Assembly (NCBI GenBank): GCA_035502775.1
Contig: DATJUB010000049.1
Location: 3,286-67,285, forward strand
Length of the DNA stretch: 64,000 bases
Direction: 5' to 3'
Origin: 67-14 sp035502775
GTDB lineage: Bacteria; Actinomycetota; Thermoleophilia; Solirubrobacterales; 70-9
The stretch's first letter is position 1, and every line of letters begins with the position of its first letter. Of this stretch, positions 18,166 to 26,406 are shown in pieces. The notes below the pieces were generated by a model. The model saw only the letters and a list, made by a program, of their open reading frames with translations, searched no databases and was not told the origin of the DNA. The position numbers and the translations under genes were made by a program.

Positions 18166-19431
18166 TCACGTCGAGCACTCGCCGGCGCGGGCGAGCATGA
18201 CCTCGCGTTCGACCCGGTTCCCGGCCAGGTCCGCCGCCCGCTCGAACTCGAGCTTCGCCTCGTCGTAGCGCCCCAGCTTCTGGAGCAGATCACCCCGGAC
18301 CCCGGGCAGGAAGTGGTAGCCGGAAAGTTCGGTGACCCCGAGAAGCCGGTCGACCAGCTTCAGCCCCTCCTCGGGCCCGTAGGCCATCGATACGGCCACC
18401 GCGCGGTTCAGCTCGACGACCGGTGAAGGCTGAGCTTCGGCCAGCGCGTCATACAGCGCGACGATCCGCTTCCAATCCGTGTCGGACGCGGTGACTGCGC
18501 GGGCATGGCAGGCGGCGATCGCCGCCTGGAGGGTGTAGGGGCCGTACGGCACGCCGAGCGATTCGGACCGCTCCAGCGCCGCGAGGCCACGGTTGATCAG
18601 CAGATGGTCCCAGCGGCCGCGGTCCTGGTCGAGCAGCAGCACGGGTTCGCCACGAGAGTTCACCCTCGTCTGCATCCGGGAGGCCTGGATCTCCATCAGC
18701 GCCACCAGGCCGTGCACCTCGGGCTCGTCCGGCAGCAGGGTGGCGAGGGTCCGGCCCAGCCGCATCGCCTCCTCACACATCTCGGGTCTCATCCAGTCAT
18801 CACCCGAAGCTGCGGAGTAGCCCTCGTTGAAGATCAGGTAGATCACCTCGAGCACCGAGGCCAGGCGCCGCTCGAGGTCTTCCTCGGAGGGAACCTCGAA
18901 CGGGACCTTGGCCTCGGCGAGGGTTCTCTTGGCCCTGGTGATCCGCTGGGCGATGGTGGCCTTCGGGGCGAGGAACGCGCGGTCGATCTCCTCGGTCGTG
19001 AGGCCACCGAGAAGCCTGAGGGTCAGGGCCACCCTCGCCTCGCGGGAGAGCAGGGGATGGCAGGTGGTGAAGATCAGGCTGAGGACGTCGTCGCCGACCA
19101 CGTCACTCTCCCTCGCCTCGACCTCTGCCTCGACCGAGTCGGTCCGGGTTTCGGTCTCACGGCCGATCTGCTGGTACTTGTCGTCCAGGTTCCGGCCGCG
19201 GCGGTGCCGGTCGATCGCCCGGTTCTTCGCGGTCGAGATGAGCCAGGCCCCGGGATTTGCCGGGACGCCCGTCTCCGGCCAGTGTTCCATCGCGGCCAGC
19301 AGGGCATCCTGCGCCAGGTCTTCGGCCTGGTCGAGGTCCCCGCCGGTGAAACGGGCGAGGCCCGCGATCAGACGTGTCGATTCGATCCGCCAGACGGCTT
19401 CGATCGAACGACTGATCGCGGGCTCGGTCAC
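18166..19431 (-). CDS. ECF42-group sigma factor with C-terminal extension
   Basis: 421 residues from GTG 19431, which has GGGAGGA six bases before it; a TTG two codons upstream has no room for a ribosome site. Sigma region 2 (DLDQAEDLAQDALLAAMEHWP) and region 4 (LGGLTTEEIDRAFLAPKATIAQRITRAKRTL) fill the first ~180 residues. The rest is the long SnoaL-free, TPR-like/DUF6596 extension typical of ECF42 (VIYLIFNEGYSA, then VELNRAVAVSMAYGPEEGL). In this group the extension replaces an anti-sigma factor. It lies 19 bases after its DGPF partner and shares its promoter. Confidence 0.95.
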   Translation of the reverse strand: MTEPAISRSIEAVWRIESTRLIAGLARFTGGDLDQAEDLAQDALLAAMEHWPETGVPANPGAWLISTAKNRAIDRHRRGRNLDDKYQQIGRETETRTDSVEAEVEARESDVVGDDVLSLIFTTCHPLLSREARVALTLRLLGGLTTEEIDRAFLAPKATIAQRITRAKRTLAEAKVPFEVPSEEDLERRLASVLEVIYLIFNEGYSAASGDDWMRPEMCEEAMRLGRTLATLLPDEPEVHGLVALMEIQASRMQTRVNSRGEPVLLLDQDRGRWDHLLINRGLAALERSESLGVPYGPYTLQAAIAACHARAVTASDTDWKRIVALYDALAEAQPSPVVELNRAVAVSMAYGPEEGLKLVDRLLGVTELSGYHFLPGVRGDLLQKLGRYDEAKLEFERAADLAGNRVEREVMLARAGECST

Positions 19432-19450
19432 CGGCAATCCTCCCGTGGTG

Positions 19451-19888
19451 CTACTGCTGCTGTTCCTCGACCCGGCGGCGCAGCTCGTCTTCCTGGGCCT
19501 TCAGGTCCGGGGTCAGTGCGTCGCCGAAGTCCTCTTCGGTGAAGACCGGACGGATCTCGACCGACGACTCGGCGCCTTCCGCTTCGGGATTGGGCATGCG
19601 GCGGGCCCACTCGATCGCCTCGTCCATGTCCTTGACCTGCCAGACCCAGTAGCCGGCGAGCAGCTCCTTGGTCTCGGCGAACGGTCCGTCGGTGACGGTG
19701 GTGCCGCCGTCCGCGTGAAAATTGACCCGGGCACCCTTGACGCTCGGATGGAGGCCGTCGCCGGCCAGCATGATGCCCGCGTTCACGAGTTCCTCGTTGT
19801 ACGCGCCCATCTGGGTCAGCATCTCTTCGCTCGGCATCTCTCCGGCTTCCGAGGCCTCATTGGCCTTCACCAACACCATGACTTTCAT
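19451..19888 (-). CDS. DGPF/YCII-domain partner of ECF42
   Basis: 145 residues with the namesake motif TDGPFAETKE (about residues 66-75) and the YCII-like ferredoxin fold (MKVMVLVKANEASEAG at the start, GYWVWQVKDMDEAIEWA). DGPF proteins are the usual neighbours and regulatory targets of ECF42 factors; their biochemical role is not settled. AGGAG lies 6 bases before the ATG. The promoter upstream fits the ECF42 consensus, so the pair appears autoregulated. Confidence 0.95.
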   Translation of the reverse strand: MKVMVLVKANEASEAGEMPSEEMLTQMGAYNEELVNAGIMLAGDGLHPSVKGARVNFHADGGTTVTDGPFAETKELLAGYWVWQVKDMDEAIEWARRMPNPEAEGAESSVEIRPVFTEEDFGDALTPDLKAQEDELRRRVEEQQQ

Positions 19889-19912
19889 CGCAATCTCCTA
19901 GCTAGTCGTTCC

Positions 19913-19928
19913 GGCCGGAATTCCGGCC
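19913..19928. repeat. 16-bp perfect palindrome in the ECF42 operon leader
   Basis: GGCCGGAATTCCGGCC reads the same on both strands. It sits between the predicted ECF42 promoter and the DGPF start codon, close to the expected transcription start, and could be an operator for a dimeric regulator. This is a sequence observation only. Confidence 0.6.
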
Positions 19929-19940
19929 CTTTACTTATAC

Positions 19941-19967
19941 GACGAACGGGAGTGCCCGGATTCGACA
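19941..19967 (-). promoter_or_regulatory. Predicted ECF42-type promoter
   Basis: On the minus strand TGTCGA (19962-19967), then 17 bases, then CGTC (19941-19944). The published ECF42 target motif, as I recall it, is TGTCGA near -35 and CGA/TC near -10 with a 16-17 base gap. It lies about 53 bases before the DGPF start codon. Confidence 0.7.
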
Positions 19968-20011
19968 CGATCCGGAAAACTTTTCGATGAAAGTCTGGTG
20001 TGGCTCTGCGA

Positions 20012-21235
20012 CTAACGTCCCGAGGGCAGTCGCTCCTGGAAGAAGCTCATCGCGTCACCCTTGGCCGCGTCGAGCACACCGCCGTGATCGACCCCGGGGT
20101 ACTTGATGTAGCTGACCGAATCGCCGAGCGCGACCAGTTCGTCGTTGAGCATGTCGGTGAGGAAGGGGAAAGTGGTGTCATCCTCTTCTCCCTGGGCCAG
20201 CAGGATCGGAGCCGCCGTCTTCACGTCGGGGTTCTGCTGGTCGAGCAGGTCGAACAGCGGCTCGGTGTTCGCTCCGCCCCTGATCAGCTCGGATGGGGCG
20301 ATTCCGCCGAGGTTGTCCGGTTCAGCCAGGCGGGAAAGACATTCCCGGTCGGTCTGCGGGTAGAAGGCGAGCACGGGATCGGAAAGCAGCTGGGAGGCGT
20401 CGATCGCCGGATCCACGGCACTCGCGCCCTTGACGATCAGCGCGGCGAGCGCGGTGAGCGAGCTGGGAGCGGTGAGGATGGGCAGCGATCCCGCCTGCAG
20501 GCGCAGATGCGAGGCCGGCGCGTAGGCGACGGTGCCGCGCAGCTTCAGGTCCGGAGTCCACTTGGCCGCTTCGCCGGCGGCGAACAGGGCGGCGTGCCCG
20601 CCCTGTGAGTGACCGGCGATCAGGAACCTCTTCGAGATCCGCGGGTCGAGATCACGCGACGCACGGACGATGTCCAGCATGCTGCGGCCTGAGGCCTTGC
20701 CGATCAGGAACGGATGGACACCGGGTGTGCCGAGGCCCTGGTAGTCGGAGCGGGCGACCGCGTAGCCGGCCTTCAGCCAGGCGTTCTGCTCGGCGTCGGT
20801 GTAGGAGATGTAGGAAGTGGCCGGTCCGTTCGCGGTGTTTCGCGAAGGGGCGCACTTGTCGGCGATGCCGGTGGTGCCGTGACCGTAGGTGATCATCGGC
20901 CAGCCGCCCTTCGGGGCTTTGCCCTTGGGGATGCTCACCGAGCCGGAGACAGCGGTGCGCTTGCCGCCCGGAGTGGTCGAGGTGTAGAGCACCTTCTTCG
21001 TCCACCTGGCGGACTTCAGCGGAACGACGCCGGTCGCCTTGTTCGTCCAGATCAGCCGTCCGTGCTGTCTGGGGGTCTTCTTCGGCGGCTTGTAGAAGGC
21101 GAGGCCACCGGGTCCCTGCTTCTTGGGCTTGGCGTCGGCGACCCCGGTCTGCAGAGTCGCGGCCAGGAAGACGGCGGCGACGACGAAGGCGACCACGGCG
21201 AGCGCTGTCCGAACCCGGTTCAGATGAATGATCAA
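20012..21235 (-). CDS. Secreted lipase/esterase (secretory lipase family)
   Basis: 407 residues from TTG 21235, chosen because AGGAGAGG lies just before it and it begins a clean signal peptide (HLNRVRTALAVVAFVVAAVF, cleavage after GVADA). A GTG 23 codons upstream lacks a site. The alpha/beta-hydrolase core has the nucleophile elbow GHSQGG, an acid in QGEEDDTTFPF and the His in GVDHGG. YGHGTTG likely forms the oxyanion hole. It matches the LIP-type secretory lipases. A Lys/Pro-rich linker follows the signal peptide. Confidence 0.85.
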   Translation of the reverse strand: MIIHLNRVRTALAVVAFVVAAVFLAATLQTGVADAKPKKQGPGGLAFYKPPKKTPRQHGRLIWTNKATGVVPLKSARWTKKVLYTSTTPGGKRTAVSGSVSIPKGKAPKGGWPMITYGHGTTGIADKCAPSRNTANGPATSYISYTDAEQNAWLKAGYAVARSDYQGLGTPGVHPFLIGKASGRSMLDIVRASRDLDPRISKRFLIAGHSQGGHAALFAAGEAAKWTPDLKLRGTVAYAPASHLRLQAGSLPILTAPSSLTALAALIVKGASAVDPAIDASQLLSDPVLAFYPQTDRECLSRLAEPDNLGGIAPSELIRGGANTEPLFDLLDQQNPDVKTAAPILLAQGEEDDTTFPFLTDMLNDELVALGDSVSYIKYPGVDHGGVLDAAKGDAMSFFQERLPSGR

Positions 21236-21327
21236 GGGACCTCTCCTGTAATAAGACTTGAACGTGGGGCCACCATACGCTGTTCGGTGGCTTTCTATTG
21301 ACACTACTTCAACACGGAACGGGGGCC

Positions 21328-22119
21328 TTAGTTGCCCTCGGGCAGCTCGACCGCCTCGCCGATCGGCAGCCAGCGCACGCTTTCCCGGAACCGCTCCGGC
21401 GCGTCGGCGAACTCGCGTTCGATCGCGTCACGGCCCTGCCGGAAGTGCTTCCAGCCCTCGTAATGGATCGGGATCACGGTTCCGGCATCGAGCAGGCCGC
21501 CCAGCTCGATCGCCTGCCCGGCGGTCATCGTGTAGTGAAGGGGGCCGGTGACCGGGAAACGAACGCCGCCGAGATGCAGGATCGCGGTATCGACGTTCAT
21601 TCTGGCGGCGACCTGCCTCACGCCGTCGTAGAGCACCGTGTCACCGGAGATCCAGAGCACCCCGTGCTCCTGGCCGTCCCGCTTGATCGCGAAGCCGATC
21701 ACGTCGCCGACGATCGGGTGGCTGAGTGGCGGTCCGTGGCGGCAGGGGGTGGCGGTGATCTCGATCGGCACCCGCCCCGGAGCCTCCAGGGTGGTCGATT
21801 CCCAGTCGGCCAGCCCACGCGCCCCGTCCGCCAGCGCCTTCGCGCCCGACACCGTGGTCACCACCGTGCCCGCGGAGGGCAGGAATGCCCTTCCGGCGGG
21901 ATCCAGATTGTCTTCGTGATGCTCGTGGGTGAGCAGCACGGCGTCGATGTGAGGGAGCCGCTCGAGCGGGATCGCCGGCCCGGCGAGCTTTCGCGACGTG
22001 GTTCCCCAGCCGAAGAAATACCGCTTGCCCGGGGCGTCGAAGGTGGGATCGGTGAGCAGCGTCCAGCCGTCCATCTCGATCAGCAGCGTCGGGCCGCCGA
22101 TGTGGGTGATCCGCATCAT
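21328..22119 (-). CDS. MBL-fold metallo-hydrolase (UlaG-like)
   Basis: 263 residues. Metal-binding residues are seen in the order GGPTLLIE, LLTHEHHEDNLD (HxHxxD-type motif), CRHGPP, WISGDTVLYDG and IHYEGW. This fits the UlaG/YtnP-like branch of metallo-beta-lactamase-fold hydrolases (L-ascorbate-6-phosphate lactonase relatives), though the substrate cannot be inferred. Its start overlaps the response regulator stop by 4 bases, so it is the third gene of a kinase-regulator-hydrolase operon. Confidence 0.9.
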   Translation of the reverse strand: MMRITHIGGPTLLIEMDGWTLLTDPTFDAPGKRYFFGWGTTSRKLAGPAIPLERLPHIDAVLLTHEHHEDNLDPAGRAFLPSAGTVVTTVSGAKALADGARGLADWESTTLEAPGRVPIEITATPCRHGPPLSHPIVGDVIGFAIKRDGQEHGVLWISGDTVLYDGVRQVAARMNVDTAILHLGGVRFPVTGPLHYTMTAGQAIELGGLLDAGTVIPIHYEGWKHFRQGRDAIEREFADAPERFRESVRWLPIGEAVELPEGN

Positions 22120-22748
22120 TCCGGCCCCCGCAGTTCGTGCTCGTGGCGCTGCGCCCAGAGCGCCGCCTGGGTCCGGTCGCTCACGTCCAGCTTCTGAAAC
22201 ACGGCCGAAAGGTGGTTCTTCACGGTCTTCTCGCTGATCTCGAGGCGCATCGCGATCACCTTATTCGCCTTTCCCTCCGCGACCAGCCTCAACACGTCGA
22301 TTTCGCGTGATGACAGCGAATCGGCACGGGGTGAGCGGCGGCGGGACTCGAGGATCTCGCGGGCGGCGCGGGGATCGAGCGGGGCCTGTCCGGCGGCTGC
22401 CGCCTCGACCCCCTTGACCAGATCCTCGGGTTCCGCGTCCTTCAGCAGATAGCCGACCGCACCCGCGTCCAGAGCATCGGTGATGCGGGTCCGGTCGGAG
22501 AACGAGGTCAGGACGACCACGGGAATATCGGGTGCCTCCCGTCCCATGCGGCGGGTGGCCTCGGCACCATCGACCTCCGGCATCGAGAGGTCCATGAGGA
22601 CCACGTCCGGGCGATGCTCGAGCGCACAGGAGACCGCCGAAGCGCCACCCGATGCTTCCCCGGCGACCTCTATCCCGGATGCCTCGAGCAGCGCCCGCAG
22701 TCCGGCGCGGAAGGTGGGATGGTCGTCGACCAGGCAGACCCGGATCAT
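22116..22748 (-). CDS. NarL/LuxR-type response regulator
   Basis: 210 residues. The receiver has the acidic pair DD (residues 8-9), phospho-acceptor Asp in VLMDLSMP and Lys in LLKDAEP. A LuxR HTH follows: LSSREIDVLRLVAEGKANKVIAMRL and SEKTVKNHL. It should bind DNA as a dimer when phosphorylated by the kinase encoded immediately upstream, whose stop it overlaps as ATGA. The MBL hydrolase gene is coupled downstream. Confidence 0.96.
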   Translation of the reverse strand: MIRVCLVDDHPTFRAGLRALLEASGIEVAGEASGGASAVSCALEHRPDVVLMDLSMPEVDGAEATRRMGREAPDIPVVVLTSFSDRTRITDALDAGAVGYLLKDAEPEDLVKGVEAAAAGQAPLDPRAAREILESRRRSPRADSLSSREIDVLRLVAEGKANKVIAMRLEISEKTVKNHLSAVFQKLDVSDRTQAALWAQRHEHELRGPE

Positions 22749-24037
22749 CTGTTCGGAACCTCGACTCTGACGGTCGTGCCCCGGCCGGGTCCGGATTCGA
22801 CCGTGAACTCCCCGCCGGCGTCCCGGGTCAGCGATTCCATCGCCCGCAGGCCGAGGTGGCCCTCGGGTGGCGTCTCATCCGAGGCCGGTTCGAGGCCACG
22901 TCCGTCGTCGGCGATCGTCATGACCACATTCTCTCCCTCCCGGGTGATTTCGATTTGCATCGATTGCGCGTCGGCGTGGCTGATCACGTTGCGGGAGCTC
23001 TCCTGCGCGATGCGAAACAGAAGTGCCTCGGTTCCGGTCGAGAGATCGAGCGAACGCTCCACCTCGGCCTCGGCCCTGATGCCGCGGCGGGAGACGTTCT
23101 CGGTCAAATCGGCGAGAGCGGCGGCGAGACCCTGCCGGTGCAGCGTCGGGGGATAGATGTCGACCAGCACGTTCCGCAGGCCGCGGGTCACCTGACGGCC
23201 CGACGCGGAGATCTCGCGCAGCCGCCGGGCCTGCTCGGGATCGTTCTTCGCCTCGGCGGCCTGTGCCTCGGCCGCGATCGAGAGCGAGAGTCCGTTCATG
23301 TCCTGTACGACCCCGTCGTGCAGGTCGGCGGCGATCCGGCGCCGCTCGCGCTCCGAGGCGTCCATCGCGGCCTGCATGTAGGACTCCCGGTCGCGCTGGG
23401 CGCTGCGCTCGCGATTCACCAGGCGACGGGCCAGCGGCAGGTTGAGCAGCTGAAGCAGCAGCAGACCGCCGATCAGGGCGGGGATGAAGGCGCGGGTCAG
23501 ATCACGGGTGGTGTCGCTGATCGTGGCGGTCGGCAGGTAAGCCTCGAACAACAGCCGGTGTCCGTCGGGAAGCCGGACCGGCTGGTACACCTCGAGCAGT
23601 TCACCCCGTCCGCGCTCGAACCGGTTCTCGGGGCTGTCGAGATCACTCACTTCGGCGACCACCCGGCCGCTGTTCAGCGCGGTCAGCTCATCCTCGTCCA
23701 GGGGGAAGTGGTCGCCGACCACGCGCGGCTCGTCCGAGTAGACGATCCGCCCGTCGGGAGTCCAGATCTTGATCCTGACGATGTCGGAATGGGCGAGCAC
23801 GCTTTGGCGGATGCGATCGTCGAATTCGGCGAGAGAGGACTTGTCTCCATCCTCGAGGTCCGTGGTCAGGGCGGGCTCGATGATCGCCGAGGCGGTGAGC
23901 CGGGTCAGGTCCTTGGCTTCGTCGAGCGCCTGCTGCCTGGCGATCGCGCGAAAGGCGAAAGTGGCGATCAGGCCGATGACCAGGACCCCGATCAGGCCGA
24001 AAAGCGCGAACTGCCAGACGGCTGAGCGACCTTTCAT
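22745..24037 (-). CDS. Sensor histidine kinase (HisKA_3 type)
   Basis: 430 residues. A membrane helix at about 8-30, an extracytoplasmic sensor of ~130 residues and a second helix near 165-185 are followed by the dimerisation/phosphotransfer helix RRRIAADLHDGVVQDM (His in DLHDG) and an HATPase domain ending RGTTVRVEVP. It is the partner of the NarL-type regulator coupled to it. The sensor segment contains IRIKIWTPDGRIVYSDEPRVVG, resembling a Cache/PAS-like extracellular fold. The signal is unknown. Confidence 0.95.
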   Translation of the reverse strand: MKGRSAVWQFALFGLIGVLVIGLIATFAFRAIARQQALDEAKDLTRLTASAIIEPALTTDLEDGDKSSLAEFDDRIRQSVLAHSDIVRIKIWTPDGRIVYSDEPRVVGDHFPLDEDELTALNSGRVVAEVSDLDSPENRFERGRGELLEVYQPVRLPDGHRLLFEAYLPTATISDTTRDLTRAFIPALIGGLLLLQLLNLPLARRLVNRERSAQRDRESYMQAAMDASERERRRIAADLHDGVVQDMNGLSLSIAAEAQAAEAKNDPEQARRLREISASGRQVTRGLRNVLVDIYPPTLHRQGLAAALADLTENVSRRGIRAEAEVERSLDLSTGTEALLFRIAQESSRNVISHADAQSMQIEITREGENVVMTIADDGRGLEPASDETPPEGHLGLRAMESLTRDAGGEFTVESGPGRGTTVRVEVPNR

Positions 24038-24129
24038 GGATCCATGATCGCCTGTGCGGAGCCGTTCGCATAGGTCCTAGGACCAATCGCCCGATGACAA
24101 CGGGACCGGGGCTGGGCGAGCATCGGGCC

Positions 24130-24597
24130 ATGAACACGAAAACTCGACAGATATCACTGTGCCTCGCGGTAGCCGTCGCGTTGGCAGTGCCGCTCGCCGG
24201 CTGTGGCGGGGATGACAACTCGAGCGATTCCACCGATACCGCCTCGACGTCTTCCAAGTCGTACGGGACCCAGCCGTCGGGAGATACCCAGAGTGCCGGA
24301 GGTTCGGGTGGCGGATCGCGCACACTTCGGCTAGCTGCCGACCCGAACGGCGCGATCGCCTACGACAAGACCTCCCTGACCGCGAAGGCCGGCAAGTCCA
24401 CGATCGATTTCGAGAACGCCTCCAGCGTTCCCCACGCGGTCGAGGTGGAAGGCAACGGCGTCGAGGAGGAGACCGACACCATCGTCGGCGGCAAGGCGAA
24501 GCTGGCCCTCGATCTGAAGCCCGGAACCTACGAGTTCTACTGCCCGATCGACGATCACAAGGAAGAGGGAATGAAAGGAGTGCTGACGGTCAAATGA
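24130..24597 (+). CDS. Cupredoxin-like (plastocyanin family) lipoprotein
   Basis: 155 residues from ATG 24130, with a lipoprotein signal (ALAVPLAGC, Cys near residue 24), a ~45-residue Ser/Thr/Gly linker and a C-terminal blue-copper domain. The type-1 copper ligands are in place: His in SSVPHAVE, then Cys, His and Met in FYCPIDDHKEEGM. It probably carries electrons outside the membrane. The next gene overlaps its stop as ATGA, so they form an operon, divergent from the histidine kinase. Confidence 0.9.
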   Translation: MNTKTRQISLCLAVAVALAVPLAGCGGDDNSSDSTDTASTSSKSYGTQPSGDTQSAGGSGGGSRTLRLAADPNGAIAYDKTSLTAKAGKSTIDFENASSVPHAVEVEGNGVEEETDTIVGGKAKLALDLKPGTYEFYCPIDDHKEEGMKGVLTVK

Positions 24598-25013
24598 CGA
24601 GGACACGGAAAGCGGTTCCCGCGCTGTTCGCAGTGACGATCGCCTGCCTGGCGATGGCGGCGGCTCCCGGCTTCGCCGGCGCCGAGTCGGGCTCGGGGCT
24701 GAGGAGCTTCCACGGCAAGGTGCGAAACGTGAACCGGCAGGCCGACCGGTTCAGCATCCGGAACGCGAACGGCACACGCATCAGGTTCAGGGTGAACGCC
24801 GCCACCGTGTTCCGGCACGTGGCCGGGCTGGCCGGGCTCTCGAGAGGAATGCGGGTCGAGGTGAAGATCCGGCGCGGCGACGATTCCCGCCTGGCCCGCA
24901 GGGTCGAGGCCGAAGGAGCCGACGACGGGACCGACGATCACGGAGGCGGCGGGCACGGGGCGAACGATCCGCCCGGCGACGACCACGGTGGTGGTCACGG
25001 CGCCGATGACTAG
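24594..25013 (+). CDS. Secreted OB-like protein with His/Asp/Gly-rich tail
   Basis: 139 residues. The signal peptide is at 1-30 (cleavage after GFAGA). A beta-rich core (FHGKVRNVNRQADRFSIRNANGTRIRFRVNAATVF) resembles DUF5666-type repeats. The last ~30 residues are almost only Asp, Gly and His (DDHGGGGHG, GDDHGGGHG), a likely metal-binding tail. Coupling to a copper protein makes a copper-handling role plausible but unproven. Confidence 0.75.
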   Translation: MTRTRKAVPALFAVTIACLAMAAAPGFAGAESGSGLRSFHGKVRNVNRQADRFSIRNANGTRIRFRVNAATVFRHVAGLAGLSRGMRVEVKIRRGDDSRLARRVEAEGADDGTDDHGGGGHGANDPPGDDHGGGHGADD

Positions 25014-25042
25014 GACGATCCGTCCGCCGAGCCGATGAAACC

Positions 25043-25077
25043 GCGAAGTCCGGGCCACCATGCGGCCCGGACTTCGC
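25043..25077. terminator. Bidirectional terminator hairpin
   Basis: The arms GCGAAGTCCGGGCC and GGCCCGGACTTCGC pair perfectly over 14 bp with a 7-base loop. It lies between two convergent genes ending at 25013 and 25095. No strong T run follows, as is common in high-GC actinobacteria. Confidence 0.85.
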
Positions 25078-25094
25078 TGCGTGGCTGCGGTCGG

Positions 25095-25583
25095 TCAGTC
25101 CGCCTGCTCGGTCTCGACCTGGAGCACCTTGAACTGATCGTCGAGTGAGACCGTGATCTCCTTCGAGCCCTTGGTCACGTCGACCTCATAGGCGGTACCG
25201 GCCGGTGTGGCCTTCTCGCCCGGGTCGTTGTCGTCCCCGGCTTCGGGCGCGTCCCTGGTCTCGGCCGAAACCTCGTCCACGGATCCGCCTACTTCGGCGA
25301 TCGCGGCGGCGGTCGCCTTGGCGGTGTCCGCGGCGTTGACGGCCTCACCCGGATCGGGTGTGTCGTGTTCGTCGGCACTCTCACCGGCGTCGTCGGCACC
25401 TTCGGGTCCGGACTCGTTCTCGGTCGCCTCCGAGGCGCCGTGATCTCCGGCCTCCGCCTTCTCCTGGACGGCGCCGTCGCCCGAGGAGCCGCCACTGGTC
25501 GCCGACGCGATCGCCGATCCGCCGAGGGCGAGTGCGGCGAGAGCCACCAGCGAGGCCAGGATCTTCTTGATTTTCGTTGACAT
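25095..25583 (-). CDS. Secreted PepSY-like acidic protein
   Basis: 162 residues from ATG 25583. A signal peptide (KKILASLVALAALALGGSAI) is followed by a ~60-residue Glu/Asp/Gly/Ala-rich linker and a C-terminal PepSY-like segment (AAAIAEVGGSVDEVS, then GTAYEVDVTKGSKEITVSLDDQFKVL). PepSY domains are often regulatory or inhibitory extracellular modules and commonly adjoin OmpR-type two-component systems, as here: the response regulator diverges across ~150 bp. Confidence 0.85.
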   Translation of the reverse strand: MSTKIKKILASLVALAALALGGSAIASATSGGSSGDGAVQEKAEAGDHGASEATENESGPEGADDAGESADEHDTPDPGEAVNAADTAKATAAAIAEVGGSVDEVSAETRDAPEAGDDNDPGEKATPAGTAYEVDVTKGSKEITVSLDDQFKVLQVETEQAD

Positions 25584-25731
25584 ATTCGTCCTTTTCGTTG
25601 AGGCCGAACTGCGTCGGCGCTTGTTCGATGGAGCGAGTATGCGACGGTGTGCCTGAATAACTCCTGACAGGTGAAACCGCATTCAGGAGCCGTTCAGGTT
25701 CCCAGACGATCATTCCGATGATGAAAAGGCG

Positions 25732-26406
25732 ATGGAGAAGATGAGTTCGCGGGTACTCGTGGTCGAGGACAACTCGGAGCTGCGCCGCCTGCTCGACCAG
25801 GGGCTGGGGGAGGAGGGATTCGAGGTGGAGCTCGCCCGTGACGGCCGCGAGGCATTGATGCTGGCCGAGTCCGGCGGTCCCGACCTCATGGTGATCGACA
25901 TCGGACTGCCCGACTCGGATGGGCGGGATGTCTGCCAGGCGCTCAAGTCCGCCGGGGTCGAGGCGCCGGTCCTGTTCCTCACGGCCAAGGATTCGGGTTC
26001 CGATCGCGTCTCCGGCTTCAGTGCGGGAGGCGACGACTACCTGACCAAGCCCTTCGTGTTCGCCGAGCTGGTCGCCCGGCTCCGGGTGCTCGCCAAGCGC
26101 GGGTCGGCCTCCGGCGGCCAATCGGCCGGGGACCTGCGCCTGGACCCGGTCCGGCACGCGCTCACGGCGGGCGGTGAGAACGTCGAGCTGACGCCGACCG
26201 AGTTCAGGCTGGCCGGCGCCCTGATGTCCCGTCCCGGCGAGGTGGTGCGCAGGCGGGAGATGATCGCGGCCGCCTGGCCGGATGGCGCGATCGTCCATGA
26301 CAACACCGTCGATGTCTACGTCCGCCGGCTTCGCAAGAAGCTGACCGAGCTGGAGAGCCGGACCGAGATCCACACGGTTCACGGCGTCGGCTACCGGCTC
26401 GAATGA
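25732..26406 (+). CDS. OmpR-type response regulator
   Basis: 224 residues. In the receiver are acidic residues in VVEDNSE, phospho-acceptor Asp in MVIDIGLPDSDG and Lys in DDYLTKPF. The winged-helix output ends VYVRRLRKKL...IHTVHGVGYRL. ATG 25741 is an alternative start with a GGAG three bases upstream; neither site is ideal. It overlaps the kinase gene as ATGA. The divergent PepSY-like gene is a likely target. Confidence 0.96.
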   Translation: MEKMSSRVLVVEDNSELRRLLDQGLGEEGFEVELARDGREALMLAESGGPDLMVIDIGLPDSDGRDVCQALKSAGVEAPVLFLTAKDSGSDRVSGFSAGGDDYLTKPFVFAELVARLRVLAKRGSASGGQSAGDLRLDPVRHALTAGGENVELTPTEFRLAGALMSRPGEVVRRREMIAAAWPDGAIVHDNTVDVYVRRLRKKLTELESRTEIHTVHGVGYRLE

